In this document: in pieces, positions 11,401 to 23,000 of the stretch | Layout: every line of letters starts with the position of its first letter | How positions within the stretch are numbered: position 1 is the stretch's first letter | Assembly: GCA_905178155.1 (NCBI GenBank) | Contig: CAJINV010000013.1 | Coordinates: 2,662,158 to 2,726,157 of the forward strand | Length of the DNA: 64,000 nucleotides | Reading direction: 5' to 3' | Source of the DNA: Amoebophrya sp. A120 | Taxonomy: Eukaryota; Sar; Dinophyceae; Syndiniales; Amoebophryaceae | Position numbers and translations under genes: made by a program | The notes under the pieces: model-generated | The model's database searches: none | What the model was told of the DNA's origin: nothing | The model's input: only the letters and a program-made list of their open reading frames with translations

Positions 11401-13789
11401 CCTGCTTGTCGTTCTTGATGGTTTCCTTCCACATCTGAAAGGAACCGGAGAGCAGCATCTGCTGGACCCCGTTCAGGCCCTTCTGCTGGAACGCCTTCAG
11501 CCGATTGTTGGCCAGTTCGGTCTTCATGATGAGCTTTTTCTGGTTATCTTCCTTCAGCTGCTTCTGCACCTCTTTCAGCCAGGAATGGAAGTATTGCGCG
11601 AGTAAAGACTTCTCGTACGCCTCGGAGTGGGTACCAATCATCGAGGAAATCGTCAGCTTGTTCTGGTCTTTCAAGTCTTTTATCCGCTGGTTCTGGATCA
11701 TTTGCTGTTATAGGAGTTTGTTTAGTTCGAGTTTTTGTATAGTTTTGGAAGAGAAAGAAGATCAACATAGCAGTCGACTCATGATAGATTAGATACATCA
11801 CATCAAATCATTTCCAAGACTTCGGTACCTACGGGGGAAGGGGGGAAAGATCTGTAAAGCTAAAATGTAATGTGCGTAGTTCGCATGACAAAAACAGAAA
11901 ACACATTGTACCTCCATTTCCCGTTCCACCGCAAATCTCCAGTTGTGAAACACGAGCGAGTAGCTGACCCGTTTCTGCGCGATCTGGATCATTGCTTTGG
12001 ACCTTTCCCGCCAGTTTTCCCTCGTGTAATTTCTCCATCTTCTGAACGACTGCCCGATGTCCACTTTGCCCGTGGTCGCGAAGACCGCGGACAAAGATTC
12101 CAGTTTTTTCTCGTTCAGCGCCACCAGGTGCTGCCACGACTGCGTCACCCTTTGCTTCTCGTCGTCGCAGTTGCTGAACTTCCACACCTGGAAGCACCAG
12201 GATTGAATGGAATAGCGGTAGGCCTCGTAACCGCCTTCCGGCAAAATGTTCTGAAGCTTTTCGAAAATCGTCTGCTTCAAATTCGCTTTCTCCAGGGCGT
12301 ACTTCTCCGCGACGGTGGTTTGCCTCCACTTGTTGAGAACGTTTGTCAATAGTTTCCCGCACTTCAAGTCGTAGTTCCTTTCCACAAACAGCCTCGACTT
12401 CGATAGTTTCAACTTCCGGCTCATGTACTGGAAAAACGCGAGTTTGACCTGCTTCTCCTTTTTCTCCAATTTCAACTCCAACACCTGTTGGTTCTGTTTT
12501 TCCGTCAACCGCAGCTGTCTGCGTTCCCCCGCGTGCTTCTGCGTGTAGTTTTTCCACCTTTGAAAAAAGTCCGAGCAGTCCTTCGGGTCCTTCCCGCTAT
12601 CCAGAGAAGAAGAAAACATGTTCTGCAGGTTCGCCACCCGCTTGTTGTTCAGCTCGACTAACCGCTGGTACGCGACGGTGGTCTGCTCGTGCTGCTGGCA
12701 CTCCATCACGAACCGCCAGAGGAGGAAAAAGTATTTTTGGCACTGGAAATCCGCACTGGTGTCCTGGCCAATCAAGTTTTTCATCGAATCGATGTTGCGC
12801 TTCGCTTGGTTGTCCGCGAAAGCCTTGTCCGCTTCCATTTTGTCGAGCATGGACTGCAGTTGCTGTTCGTTCACGGAGTACTGCTTCAATTTTTCCTTGT
12901 GCTTTTCGTCCTCGTCAAAAAACTGCTGCTTCAGCTTCTCCAGTTCCTTCATCGCCTCCTTTTCGCACGAACTGAGCAACTTCTTATTCTGCTCTTCTAT
13001 CTCCCGCTTCTCTTCTTCGAATTTGTGCTTGGACTCCTCCAACTCCACGATGATGGTTTCCGTCTGCATTTTCGCCTTCTTCACCTCCACTTCATTTTCC
13101 GCGAGTTTCCTCTCCATCAGCAGCACCTGCTCCCGGTCCACCGTCGCTTGCTGCTGCAGGTTCAGTTGAAATTTATTCGCCTCCTCCTCCACTCGCGCGA
13201 TCAGCTGCCGCTCCTTGTCGACGAGCTGCATCGCGTTGATCTCCTCCTGCTTCAAGACCGCGTTGCGGAGTTGCTGCATCTTCTGGCGCAGATACAAATT
13301 CATGCAGTGAATGTCCATCGCGGTGAGTCTGCGCAGATGGCTGGGGCCGAGGGTTCGGCCTGGATTGGATTGCGGAGAAAGCTTTCTTTTTGGAGGTTTG
13401 ATGCTATTGCTACCCCCGGGCGAAGCTCCGCGCATCATGCTACTGGGCGATCGGCTATTCCCTATCAGGGATTGGTCGAGCAGGCTCGTCTTGCTGTTCA
13501 GGCTGGAGGCGTGGGCGGACGTGTTCAGAGGGGAATTTCCAACCGGGATCCACTGCTGCTGGACGTTCGTACCGCGGATGGAATCGGGTGTGACGGACAT
13601 GATTTCTAGCATCCCCGCGAGCTCCGACGGAAGCTGCTCCGCGAATTGTTGGTCGTTTAAGAACTCGTTGTTCACGAAGTCGTCAAAAACGCGCGTCAAG
13701 GGCTGCCGCTTCGAAGAGTTTCGGGTGGTGGAAGCGAGCGTCGGAGGGCCCGTCATCGTGGCCGGGGCGGAAGTCGAGGTCGTGTTCAT
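5498..13789 (-). CDS. Giant Sfi1-like centrin-binding / coiled-coil protein
   Basis: Four exons (11912-13789, 11021-11704, 10717-10849, 5498-10449) give 2,549 codons in one frame. Introns 11705-11911 and 10850-11020 are canonical GT-AG; the third is an introner (10455-10716). A disordered N-terminus is followed by a coiled coil (about residues 170-350), then a long series of Trp-bearing helical repeats of the form F..W......K (for example FFQRWKNY, VLNKWRQT, SFRRWRNY, VFHNWRFA, CFKEWKRT). These resemble the centrin-binding repeats of Sfi1 family proteins. Ser/Asn-rich disorder, a second small set of Trp repeats, a Glu/Lys/Arg-rich coiled coil and a Ser/Thr-rich tail follow. Sfi1 proteins act at centrosomes, basal bodies and related contractile fibres; that role here is inference from the repeats. 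The internal ATG at 10450 is not a start: the frame runs through the introner into exon 3. Confidence 0.85.
10455..10716. mobile_element. Introner, family I, perfect 5-bp duplication
   Basis: It begins TATCAACTGTAAAAATGTCT and ends TTTTTACATTTGATA, flanked by TGAGG at 10450-10454 and 10717-10721. Excision gives Lys-Ala-Ala-Leu-Met-Val-Gly in the Sfi1-like gene. No GT-AG option exists at the junction; shifting by one base in the duplication gives AT...AC. Its interior is homologous to the copy at 25000-25261 in the opposite orientation. Confidence 0.95.
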
Positions 13790-14829
13790 ATTATACTAGT
13801 GTTGTTTATTTTTATTGAATGGAGGGGACGAAAAATGAAATACGACTGCAAACTGCTGTCGGGCGGGGGTAACAGGGAGGGGAAAGAAGAACGAAGCTCA
13901 ATTTACTGTACAGGCGGGGTTGCATTATCTACCTTAGGGGGGAAGCGTAGTTCTACTCACAGGCCGCTATGTATGTGCTGTGGATAAGGCTGCTCATCTT
14001 CTAAACCATACCACGCCGTGCGGCAAAGAGCTAGAGCAGAGACGTTTGCTTTTACATACATTGGTGAGGGGACTCATTTTTAGAGTGCTAGTTTGGGGAA
14101 AATGGGTATGGCTGCGGGCTTTTTCCTGAAAGTTTTTGAAGAGAAGAAACGCGCATAACAAAATAAAAGGCCCGGCCTTATTGTCCAAAATGGAATGATA
14201 CCAGCACGAGAAAAAAACGCACGAAGAAACAAGAAACGACCGAACGACAGAGAGATGCAGTTTGCGTATGTTGTTTCACTTGTTGCACGAAAAAGTCAGA
14301 ACCTCCCAGGTGAACGATTTACAAAAAAAAACCGAAGTCCGGCAGCGCACGAAAAGTTGCTGCTGATATATGCAAAAATGCTTGAGGTTGTAAAACTAAA
14401 TTTTCCACTACTACCGACTCAAGCAGATGGGAAGGCGCGAAAAGGAGAAGGATGAACGAACCGACCATGTGTATTTACACGCACGCGTGGAAAGACCGAC
14501 ACACATCATTTTGACGTACATAGACAGCAAAACGTACAAAAAAACGAGCCGCGCTCCAACAACTTTGCACCCACGGTGGAGACGGAAAAAAAAGTACACC
14601 GACGTCCATCTACATTTATTGTGTCAGACTAGCGCAATGCCGTCCTGCCTCTGCCCCCACGAACAGGGTCATAGACGGTAAGTCATGACAGCAAAGCGGA
14701 ACTACAAACTGAAGTCATATCATCTCACACGTAGACAAAGCATTCTGCTCGTGATGGTGTTCAAGTTTCTGATAGGTATCTTTGTACTATCTTTGTGTTC
14801 ACTCCTACTACGCACAGCGGCCCAGCAGT
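13790..14829. other. Intergenic, no gene seen
   Basis: This is the upstream region of the Sfi1-like gene, with only short plus- and minus-strand frames rich in Lys/Arg. I see no repeat, RNA gene or convincing coding exon. Confidence 0.6.
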
Positions 14830-15993
14830 TCACTTCTTTACCGCTCCCATCCCGTCCACTTTCTTCGTCAACGCGTCTAATTTCGTGTTCAGCTCGTCTA
14901 ACTTTGTCATGTACGGGTCCGCTGGCAGCAGTTTCGCCTGCTCCTTGACAATCGTCACGGCTTGTTCGGGGAGAAGTTTTCCCAGCTTCTCGTCCAACTC
15001 TTGCTCGGAAATCAGGTTGGACCGAGACCTGCCAGCATAAGCATTTTTACGTCGTTGGAGGTTTTGATTTTAATATTTCGGTCGGAGTCTGCAACATGAA
15101 CATCTGTCAGTGTTTACAACATGCTGCAGTACGTAGTACTACATGTAGTTCAGAAACTAGGTCCTTAGTATGTGAGTAAGCCGACAAGGTCGTTGTGATG
15201 CATTAATATTTTCAAAAAGACCTCAATACAGCAAGATCAGTGCATGCACAACGCCCGAGATGTGCTCGACGCTCTTGTCTGTCACAAGTATGGAGAAGAA
15301 AAGAGCTTGATCTTGGGAGTGACACGTTAGAAGTTTTGTCACACTGTACATCAATGTCGCTTGTTGCCAATACGAACTAACACTTTCTTTGTTTCAAGTC
15401 CAAGTGTGCCTATTTTTATGCATGACAAACATTTGGTTGCGCCACCCAAGACTGCGCCTTTGCTTTACATAATTTCCATACAGGAGTCCATCTGTTTTGA
15501 CATCCGCTCCATCGGCTCGTGCAAAACTTGCTTTACACCTGCAGGAACCTGTTTTGTTTCAGCATTGTGCATTACAAAGTTCAGGCCAGTCGTGCTTGCT
15601 CTAGAGAGGCATGAAGGAAGTGACATTTTATGCTAATCATCTTCTGCAACACAAAGTTCAATTACTTACGAATACCTTCTCTAACAACGCTTCCAATGGA
15701 TTTGCTTGCGGAGCGGAGGAAAAGGCCCTGACACCACCAACCTGCAAACACCCTCCGCAGTCGCACATTGACCCGTGTCCGGTTCCAATACGAAAACTCT
15801 GGCCTCCTGTCGCATCCATTTTTCCCGTCTGGTTTTGGGAAGATGATCCGTAGTTGTGCTGCGGCAAAAAGCTTATCCTAGTGGCCGCGGCTGCTCGGAG
15901 CCCAGAGGGAGCGACCGCAACGCTCGTGCAAGCAAGTCTGGCATTGGATGCACCAGCAGAGCGCAGGTGGCTGAGAGAAGACGAGAGTGGCAT
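14830..15993 (-). CDS. Small protein with possible organelle presequence and coiled-coil C-terminus
   Basis: Two probable exons. Exon 1 (about 15673-15993) starts at ATG 15991-15993 with a Ser/Ala/Arg-rich, acid-poor leader of about 50 residues (MPLSSSLSHLRSAGASNARL), compatible with a mitochondrial or other organelle targeting sequence. It then encodes a short Cys-containing stretch and Leu-rich helix. Exon 2 (14830 to about 15028) encodes an acidic helix ending in regular heptads (MTKLDELNTKLDALTKKVDG) and a stop. A simple GT-AG join leaves the wrong phase. Excising 15034-15671 (roughly TATTC...TTA on the minus strand, with a poor 5-bp duplication) restores it, so the intron is probably an introner or holds another small exon. 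The intron contains GCATGAC motifs like those in introners. I do not recognise the family. Confidence 0.5.
15034..15671. mobile_element. Repeat-bearing intron, probably introner-derived
   Basis: This 640-bp interval separates the two exons of the 14830-15993 gene and contains several GCATGAC/GCATTAC motifs seen inside introners elsewhere in the window. Its ends do not show clear inverted repeats, and the best 5-bp duplication is weak. It may be two old copies or a nested insertion. Confidence 0.35.
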
Positions 15994-16381
15994 GGTTTTT
16001 TATTGCCGTGTGAAAGAGTGTGTAAGGAATTCTATTCTGAACAAAAGGACACTGGCTACATACAGTTCGGAGACCGATTTTCTTGTCAACGAGGGGTCTT
16101 CTACTTTAGCTGACGCACCGGCTGGCCTCATTCATTGTCTGCTAGGGCCGCGCGATCGTTGTCTCTTCAACTTGGATCTTTGTCTTGGTTGTACGTACCT
16201 CGGGCCATCGTGGTCGAGTGACGATATCTTGCAGTCACTAATGGCAGCACTGTGTGTTAACCACAACAGAAAGAACGCACTGCTCAGTATGCGGAAAAGT
16301 CGCGACACTGCTACTTAGCACGGAGCAGGAAAGGCACTCCTCATGTATGCGCTGATGTTTTTTCTGTTGCATTGAGTTTTT
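15994..16381. other. Short intergenic spacer
   Basis: The gap between the presumed start of the small coiled-coil gene and the end of the multi-pass membrane gene. No gene or repeat is visible. Confidence 0.5.
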
Positions 16382-19337
16382 TTAGGCGCCTCGCCAAATC
16401 GAAGTACTAAGATCGAGCACGTAGAAGTATTTTATCTGGCCTTGCAGGGTGGAGTAAGAACGCAGTCCCAGTTTCTGTTTGTGCAGCAAGTTAAGTCCGA
16501 TGAGGGGCGCGTTTATTTCGGTGCCATGGGAAGCTTGCAGGGCTTTGCGCCAGCCATCATTTTTACGGCGAGTGTTCGTTCTACCAGCGCTTTCTCCCCG
16601 ACATACCTGACAGTCGGTTTGATTTCGAACTATTAACACATCGCAGCAATTTCCAGTGCATACTACACCATCTACTTCAAACCCGACACTCGCCATCCGA
16701 AAATCGCCAATACAGTGGTGGACAAAAAGAACGATAAGTAAACATTTGAATTTGTAATACATGTCCGCAACCGGCTTGAAGATATCCAGCTCCGTGAGCG
16801 CAGATTTCACGTTACTGTCAATCAAATTTGAGGCGTCCAGCTTGATGTCCACAAACTTTTTCCATGGCAGCGCATTGTATTTATTCCCGATGTAGCTGTA
16901 GTTTTTGTATCAAGTAAAAAAGTTGTACTTTCTTAGTTCGTTTTTCTTTTTCCATGGGGATAATTGAACAAACCATGCGGTAAAAATGCCACACATCGAC
17001 GAAGCCGATGACATATCGCTTCCAATCTTCTCGCTAGCTGCGGCGGTAGTAGCGGCAAAATCCATGAAGATCTCACAAATAAAAATAATATGTTCTACCT
17101 TGTCTCTGGGTCAACGGCTTTCACGACTTCATCAGTGACTTCCAATGGTATCTCTACGTGCTGGGACGAAGAGCCACAGGCTATCCTCTGCAACGGTCGC
17201 TTGCCGTAGAGAAGACTCACGGAAGGGTGGGTCCGCGGAATGAAATTGAGCATTGTTTGTCCTACTTGTTTCGCGGACTTTGCTGGAGGCAAGACCAAGA
17301 TGTGGCTAATTTGCTCGCTCAAATAAAGAACAAACCTGGTGCTGCGATCGAGATTTCGCGCCGGCCAGCTACCTACCCGCGCCGGCCCGGTCTTCGACTT
17401 ACAACTTTGTCTGAGTTGATTCTAAACTATCATAGCACGAAGAAAAAAATCACCATAGTCTTCCCTCAAAGTAAGTGAAAGGCTTAGCAGGTCGTAGAAC
17501 GGAAAACGCGACGCCACCAGATGAGGACAGAGGGCGCCGAACAAGGTGGTGCACCGGCACGTTCAGCCCGAGCAACAATGCGCGAACAAGACGAACACAG
17601 CCAAAACTCCTCCGTGGGCTCCACCCGGGGTAACTAATTGGAATCACAGATTTCACCGACCACATGAATACGACTTGTGGAAGCTTTTCTTAAGCAAAAG
17701 CTTCTACAGTAATCAAGTCACCAAGTCAACGCCACTGCTTGAAACCACAGCCCAAACACGATCTGGTACTGACTGAGAGCCAGTTTTTCCAGCACCTCGT
17801 CACACCCGATCAGTAGGGGGAACAAACACTGTTTCCGAAAGTTCCCCTCTGCAATCTGCCGTTGCGCCACGTAAATGCCGCCACCGTGGTACGATTGGCA
17901 AACGGACGTAATCTCCTCGTTGCCTTCTGTGTGAGAAGCTGTTGCTCGTTCCACGTCCGAAGAAGTAGACGATGCCACTAAGGCGTCAAGGCCTTCTCGC
18001 AGTGTGAGAAAACCGCGGACAACCCCGCCTGCGAGAAGGACGCAAGCCACAGCGTAGATGCAGTGCTTGATTAGGATAGCCGTCTTCGTAGAAAAGTGCA
18101 ATAGCGGTTGTCTGTCAGAGCCGCTACCTGTTGGTGCTTCTCTAGTCGACGACGAACGGGATGTTGATATTTTTTCCCTGGAGTCGATCAAGATGAAACC
18201 CTCAACGAAACCGCACAGCCGCCGCAGAACGAAAATCAGTACCAGCAGACCCGCCGCTGTAAAAAAGATCGTCACCAGCTGCACATGAAGTTCCAGGTGC
18301 AGCGCCCATGGGTGCTCTCCGATCAACAAGGCACACGTTGCGACGGTCAGAGCGGTGAGGAACTCGAGCCAAGCCACCAGGCGCCGCGGGAGGTCAAGGC
18401 TTTTCTTAAAATAAAAACTCAGCTCGTCTCTGTTTTTCCAGCACCGATCGCGTTCTTTTGCAACCTCAACCTGCTCTGCACCCCCGCCCCACGAAAACAC
18501 ATGCACCCCCGCGAAGGAAATTGCGGCTAATCTGAACATTAGCCGGGCAATATCCTTCCCCTCGCCGTGCTGGAGCTCAGACAAAAAAGGGTACTTGTGG
18601 CATTGCTGCTCCCTCCACCGGTCGAGGCACAGCAGCAGCAGGAAGGGGCAAACCAGACCGAGGGTGAGACGAGATAGAGTGGCCAATACTTTTTTTGTGA
18701 GGACAAGAACCCAGGTCGCACGCAGTTGTTGCTGATTCGCTGTAGCTCTTTCCCCTTCTGCATGATCAACACCGCCAGCTGATGCAGTTACGGAACCACC
18801 GTGTGCTCGGCTGACATCCTCTTTTTCGGCCGGTGTCTCCGCGGAAGGTTCCGAGAAAACCCCATCCGCACTCCGCGTACCTCCCAACCGCGTCTTCCTT
18901 CCGGTACTTCGCCTTAGCAGTAAAAAGTACGCCCCAAGAGGCAGCAGCAGCAGAACTCCGGAAAGCGCAGAAGTAATTAGAAGCACTGTGCTCAGCTGTC
19001 GCTCTGTGAACACTGCGTTGGTGTTGGTAGCTGCAAAAAAAATGCCGATCAGACCATTGTAACCTTTTCCAACTTCTCCTAGTGCACCAGTCAGCTGCGA
19101 ATCATAGGGGGAAGTTCTCGGTGTGGAGGTCGAGAGGTGTGGATGCCATCCATTAGAACCACAGTCCTCTTCTTCCAGAAGTTGACGGCCAGCTGCAGTC
19201 GAAAAAGGCAGAGAATTCCCAAATCCTGGCCCATCTGCTATTTCCATCAAAGACCCTAAAGCCGGCGGTCCCTTCGCTATCCACGACGGAACGTTCGGAT
19301 CGGGCTTCGGTGGGAGCTTTCGTGCTGCAGAAGGCAT
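16382..19337 (-). CDS. Multi-pass membrane protein, family not recognised
   Basis: The first exon (about 17723-19337) starts at ATG 19335-19337 and encodes about 540 residues. After a roughly 110-residue polar N-terminus there are about six or seven hydrophobic segments (for example TVLLITSALSGVLLLLPLGA, LGLVCPFLLLLCL, FLTALTVATCALLIG, IFFTAAGLLVLIFVL, CIYAVACVLLAGG), separated by charged or low-complexity loops. The long first loop is rich in Ser, Thr, Ala and Glu. A GTGACT donor lies close to the end. Further exons are likely at about 17450-17620, 17095-17310, 16950-17070 and 16382-16885, the last containing another hydrophobic stretch and a Cys-rich tail, but their joins are not settled. 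I recognise no transporter or channel signature. Coding status of exon 1 is strong; the 3' half is tentative. Confidence 0.6.
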
Positions 19338-20098
19338 TTTTATATTTCGTCGATATCTAATCAGTACTTACTTCATAACTCGCATCTGGAAAACAAAGGC
19401 AAATTGAAACTCCTTATGCTTCACAAAGAACCAGACTTATCGACGCCTTCATCGATTCTGACGTTGGAAAAAAAAATCAGAATCGAAGCTGATGCCATTG
19501 AACCTTTGTTTACTTTGTCCACAAGTTTCGAGAACGCCTATCTTCACCAGCCGCACTAACGCGCGAGAGGTAAGAACACGAGGACGCTTTCATTTCGGTT
19601 CGCTACTTTCCCGAAGTCCCTGAGAACCATCAGCTCTAGAGAGCATACACTTTTGTGCTGCTGTTCCGTACCTTTCATCTCTGCTGGGCACTGCAGTTAT
19701 TTCCAGGGTCTCTTTATGGTCGTCAGTCAGATAACCTCCGCCTACGTACATCTTTTCTTTTACGCTGAATTCGAATACTTGTCTTGGACTTGAGCTAGCG
19801 GAGCGACTAGTACTAGCAGAGCGTGTTTGCTAGACTACAGCTTGAGCAGCTTGACGTAAAGCAAAAGCTACAACCAAAACGTAGAGAAATACTCGTAACT
19901 CTGTCCTCCTTCAAAAAGTTTTACATAAAGCAACCCAAGTACCCTTGCTCATGCCATCGAGCCACTCGCTTTAGGTTCATGTGCCTCGACCTGCAATGTA
20001 CTTATCTAGTAAACAGTAATCAGTATCAGTAATCTACCTTCACTTCGAAAATAAAATCAGAGCGGGTACGTACGAAAACATCCATCCCAAACCCCTCA
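19338..20098. other. Intergenic, no gene seen
   Basis: The spacer between the membrane-protein start and the CAND1 stop codon. No introner, repeat or coding exon is evident. Confidence 0.6.
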
Positions 20099-23000
20099 TC
20101 ATGCCGCACCGTTCGCCTGGTTCTCCTTGGCGCAAATTTCCCAGTACTGCAGGAAAATTGGGTCCCGCTGCAGCCGCGCGAAAAAGTCGATAAAGTTCTT
20201 GTTCGCGTCGCGCAGCGTTACGGTTTGCTCGTTGCCGTTTGAAAAATTGAAAATCTGCCGCAGACACCGGACGAAGCACCGCAGCATGTCTTGGGCTTTC
20301 TGCATGGAATTCTGCTGTTTCGACTGGATGATTTTGATGTTCTTCTGGATCGCCCGCTCGAGGGGCTCGATGAAATTGAACGTCGCGGCAGAAGTGTTGT
20401 TCATGGGATTGTTCGGGTTGGACAGCATCGCATTCGGGGCCCCCTGCTGCGCCGCTATCGGGGTAATGCCGGTGCCGAAGGTCGGCCCCAGCCAGAAGGA
20501 ATTCGCGGCTTCGGCAAGAAGGGAACAAGCGAGAACTTGAATGTCGTGCGGTATGGAAAGAGAAGGAAAAAATGTGCTTGTCAGCATCTAAAGGGTGGGC
20601 TCACTAGTGGATTTCGATCTACCAATCGAAGTCTGGCACGAAAAGTTTTCAGAGATTTGAATGATTTTTTGCTTAGGGCTCCTCCGTACATTCATCGAAA
20701 TCAGTATGAAGGTCGCGCCCGGAGGGCGATATTGGTAACCAAATGCGTGCGCGAAAACCTAACCAGCGCGAAAGCCTAACCAGCCGCGCGGCGAAAGCGC
20801 GACCCTGCGGGCCGCGCTTTGGCGCTATTTATTTTTGATTACAGTCCCACTCCTTCTTCTTCAAGTCCCCTCCATGAGAAACTGGCCCCCTGGCCGGGAA
20901 GGTATCTGGGTCATCGGGGGCTTCCGGATTCGCATTCAAAGCTTATCGCAGGAGCCTGCGGGCCGCCGCGGGCTCCACCACTTCCCCGCGGCCCTAAAGG
21001 GCCGCGGACAACTACTGTCGCCCGCGGCGGCCCTCAGGCTCCTGCGATAAGCATTGAAGGCGAAATCCGGCTATGTGGCAGCGGGGCATCCTTTCTAGCC
21101 CCTGCCTGACAAACTCAACTGGCCACCTGGCCCGGAAAATATGCTGAAAGCCGAAAATCCGAAAACCCTTCCGGGCAACCAAAATCGGGCATTTCAGACG
21201 CGGCGGAGGTGCCGAATTTGTGCCCACAACCCAGAGCAAATGCGGACTTTGGGACATGCCTCCGCCTGCTTCTAGTCCGATTTTTTTTCCCCAATCGCGA
21301 TGGTATGGCGCAAGCGCGCGCCCGCCGGACCGCCCTTGGCGGCCAATTTGTAAGCCTGCCGAGGGTTCTCGACTTTCGCCTATTTTTGCTTTTTTTTCAA
21401 GTTTCTAGGTGGCCGAAGGGCTCCGGACATTTTCGCCGCCCCCACCTGGGTGGCAATTTTGAAGCCTGCGGAGGGAATGCGCTTTTGCGCAATTTTTCAT
21501 CTTTTTCTGGTTTCCAAGTGGCCCGGGCGACCTGCGCATTTTCGCCGCCCCCACCTGGGTGGCAGTTTTGAAGCCTGCGGAGGGAGTGCGCTTTTGCGCA
21601 ATTTTTCATCTTTTTTCATTTTTCAAGTGGCCCGGGCGACCTGGACAAAATCCGACGATTGCTTCCACCCACGTTATGAAGCAAATTTTTGCCATTTTTT
21701 TCCAACTTTTTCCAGTTACGAAGCGGCCCAAGGCTTCCGGACAGGTCGCGGACCTGCTTCTCCAACGTAGTTGCCCAGCGGGCGAAGCAAAAAATAGTCC
21801 GTCTCTTTTGCAGATACTAAGTGGGCCAGACTGCAAAAATGCTCTTTTTCCACCTCCTCCCGCTTGGTTTCTGCCGTTTTTGCGACATTTTTGACCTCCT
21901 GCCCATTTTCCCATCTGGTCCGCTTTTTTTCCCTTCTCCCGCTTCATTTCTGGCCATTTCCCGGACCTTCACGCCTCCCGGCGGTTGCCCTATATGGTAA
22001 CGGCAACTGCCTTCGCGCTGCGTTTGCTAAAGCAATATCGCAAGCGCGCAGAGCGCGCGCGCCGGCTTCGTGGGCCGGCGCGCGCTCTGCGCGCGCGCGC
22101 GCACGCATTTGGTTACCAGATCAGTGCAATAGGCATACAACGCATGTAGCTTAGAAGCAGCACAAACACAAAGGCTTCCTTCATTCCATAACAGAGTCTT
22201 GAAAGCCGTTAGCGAGCAGCTCCAAAATTTGTCCTTCCTCCGCCATCGGGACCATCTGATAGAGTTTGATAATTTGATTTCATAAGCGGCGCACCGTGCC
22301 TCTACTTGGTTAATTTTGCCATGCCAATCCCGATTAGTATCAGCTGGTGGAATGTTTATGTTAAGGTAACGAACCGATATTTCTCATGCAAAAATGAATG
22401 CAGCACATCGGAGGTAAAAATCCTTCTAAATGGCATCAGCACGTATAAAACCGTCGTACCTCCTGCGGAAAGGTCTGCAAGAGGTCCAGCAGCACGACGA
22501 ACGCGCTTTTCCGGACCGGAATGCCGTCGTCCACCTTGTGTTTGAACGGCCCGAGATCCACTTCCCGGATGAATTCCAGCTTCACCTTTCCCTCGTCGTT
22601 GCACCGGCGCGCGACGTAGTCGATAACGTTCGGGCTCAGGCAGACCGGATTGCTGTGCAGAATCGCGGAAATCGACTGCAATACCGCTTTTCGCACGTGC
22701 AACACGTCCGGATCCTCCAAGGCGTTGATGAACGGCTGCATCAACTGCTTTTTCGGCTATCGAAAGGAAACATCCCCCCTCCCCATATCAAAACGGAATT
22801 TCTGATGCTGGATTTGCGTACACGAGTCAGCTTTGTATTGCAGAGAGGCTTTGCGGCCAGATCCCCAGGCTAGGTAGGGACGTATGGGCCTAGTTGCTCA
22901 GCATGGCAAACGGCTGACCTTTAGGCCCAACAGCATGACAAATCGCTTCCATAATGGGGCGGAAGCTTCTGCCCTTGTCTTCTTGCATGAGAGATGTGAT

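Larger units (their letters stand above)
20734..22117. mobile_element. Nested GC-rich element with 20-bp terminal inverted repeats
   Basis: The left end reads GGTAACCAAATGCGTGCGCG and the right end is its perfect reverse complement (22098-22117). The 1.38 kb between contains a long hairpin, a 109-bp tandem repeat and an alternating CG palindrome, with no believable coding frame. A target duplication is not obvious. It looks like a non-autonomous DNA element inserted in an introner. Confidence 0.7.
20552..22190. mobile_element. Introner enlarged by a nested element (last CAND1 intron)
   Basis: Its ends, TATGGAAAGAGAAGG and CTTCCTTCATTCCATA, are inverted to each other. Duplications are degenerate (TGCGG / ACAGA), but excision joins exons in frame to give Gln-Asp-Ser-Val-Asp-Ile-Gln, exactly where CAND1 homology expects it. 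Subtracting the nested element at 20734-22117 leaves about 255 bp, a normal introner size. Confidence 0.75.
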
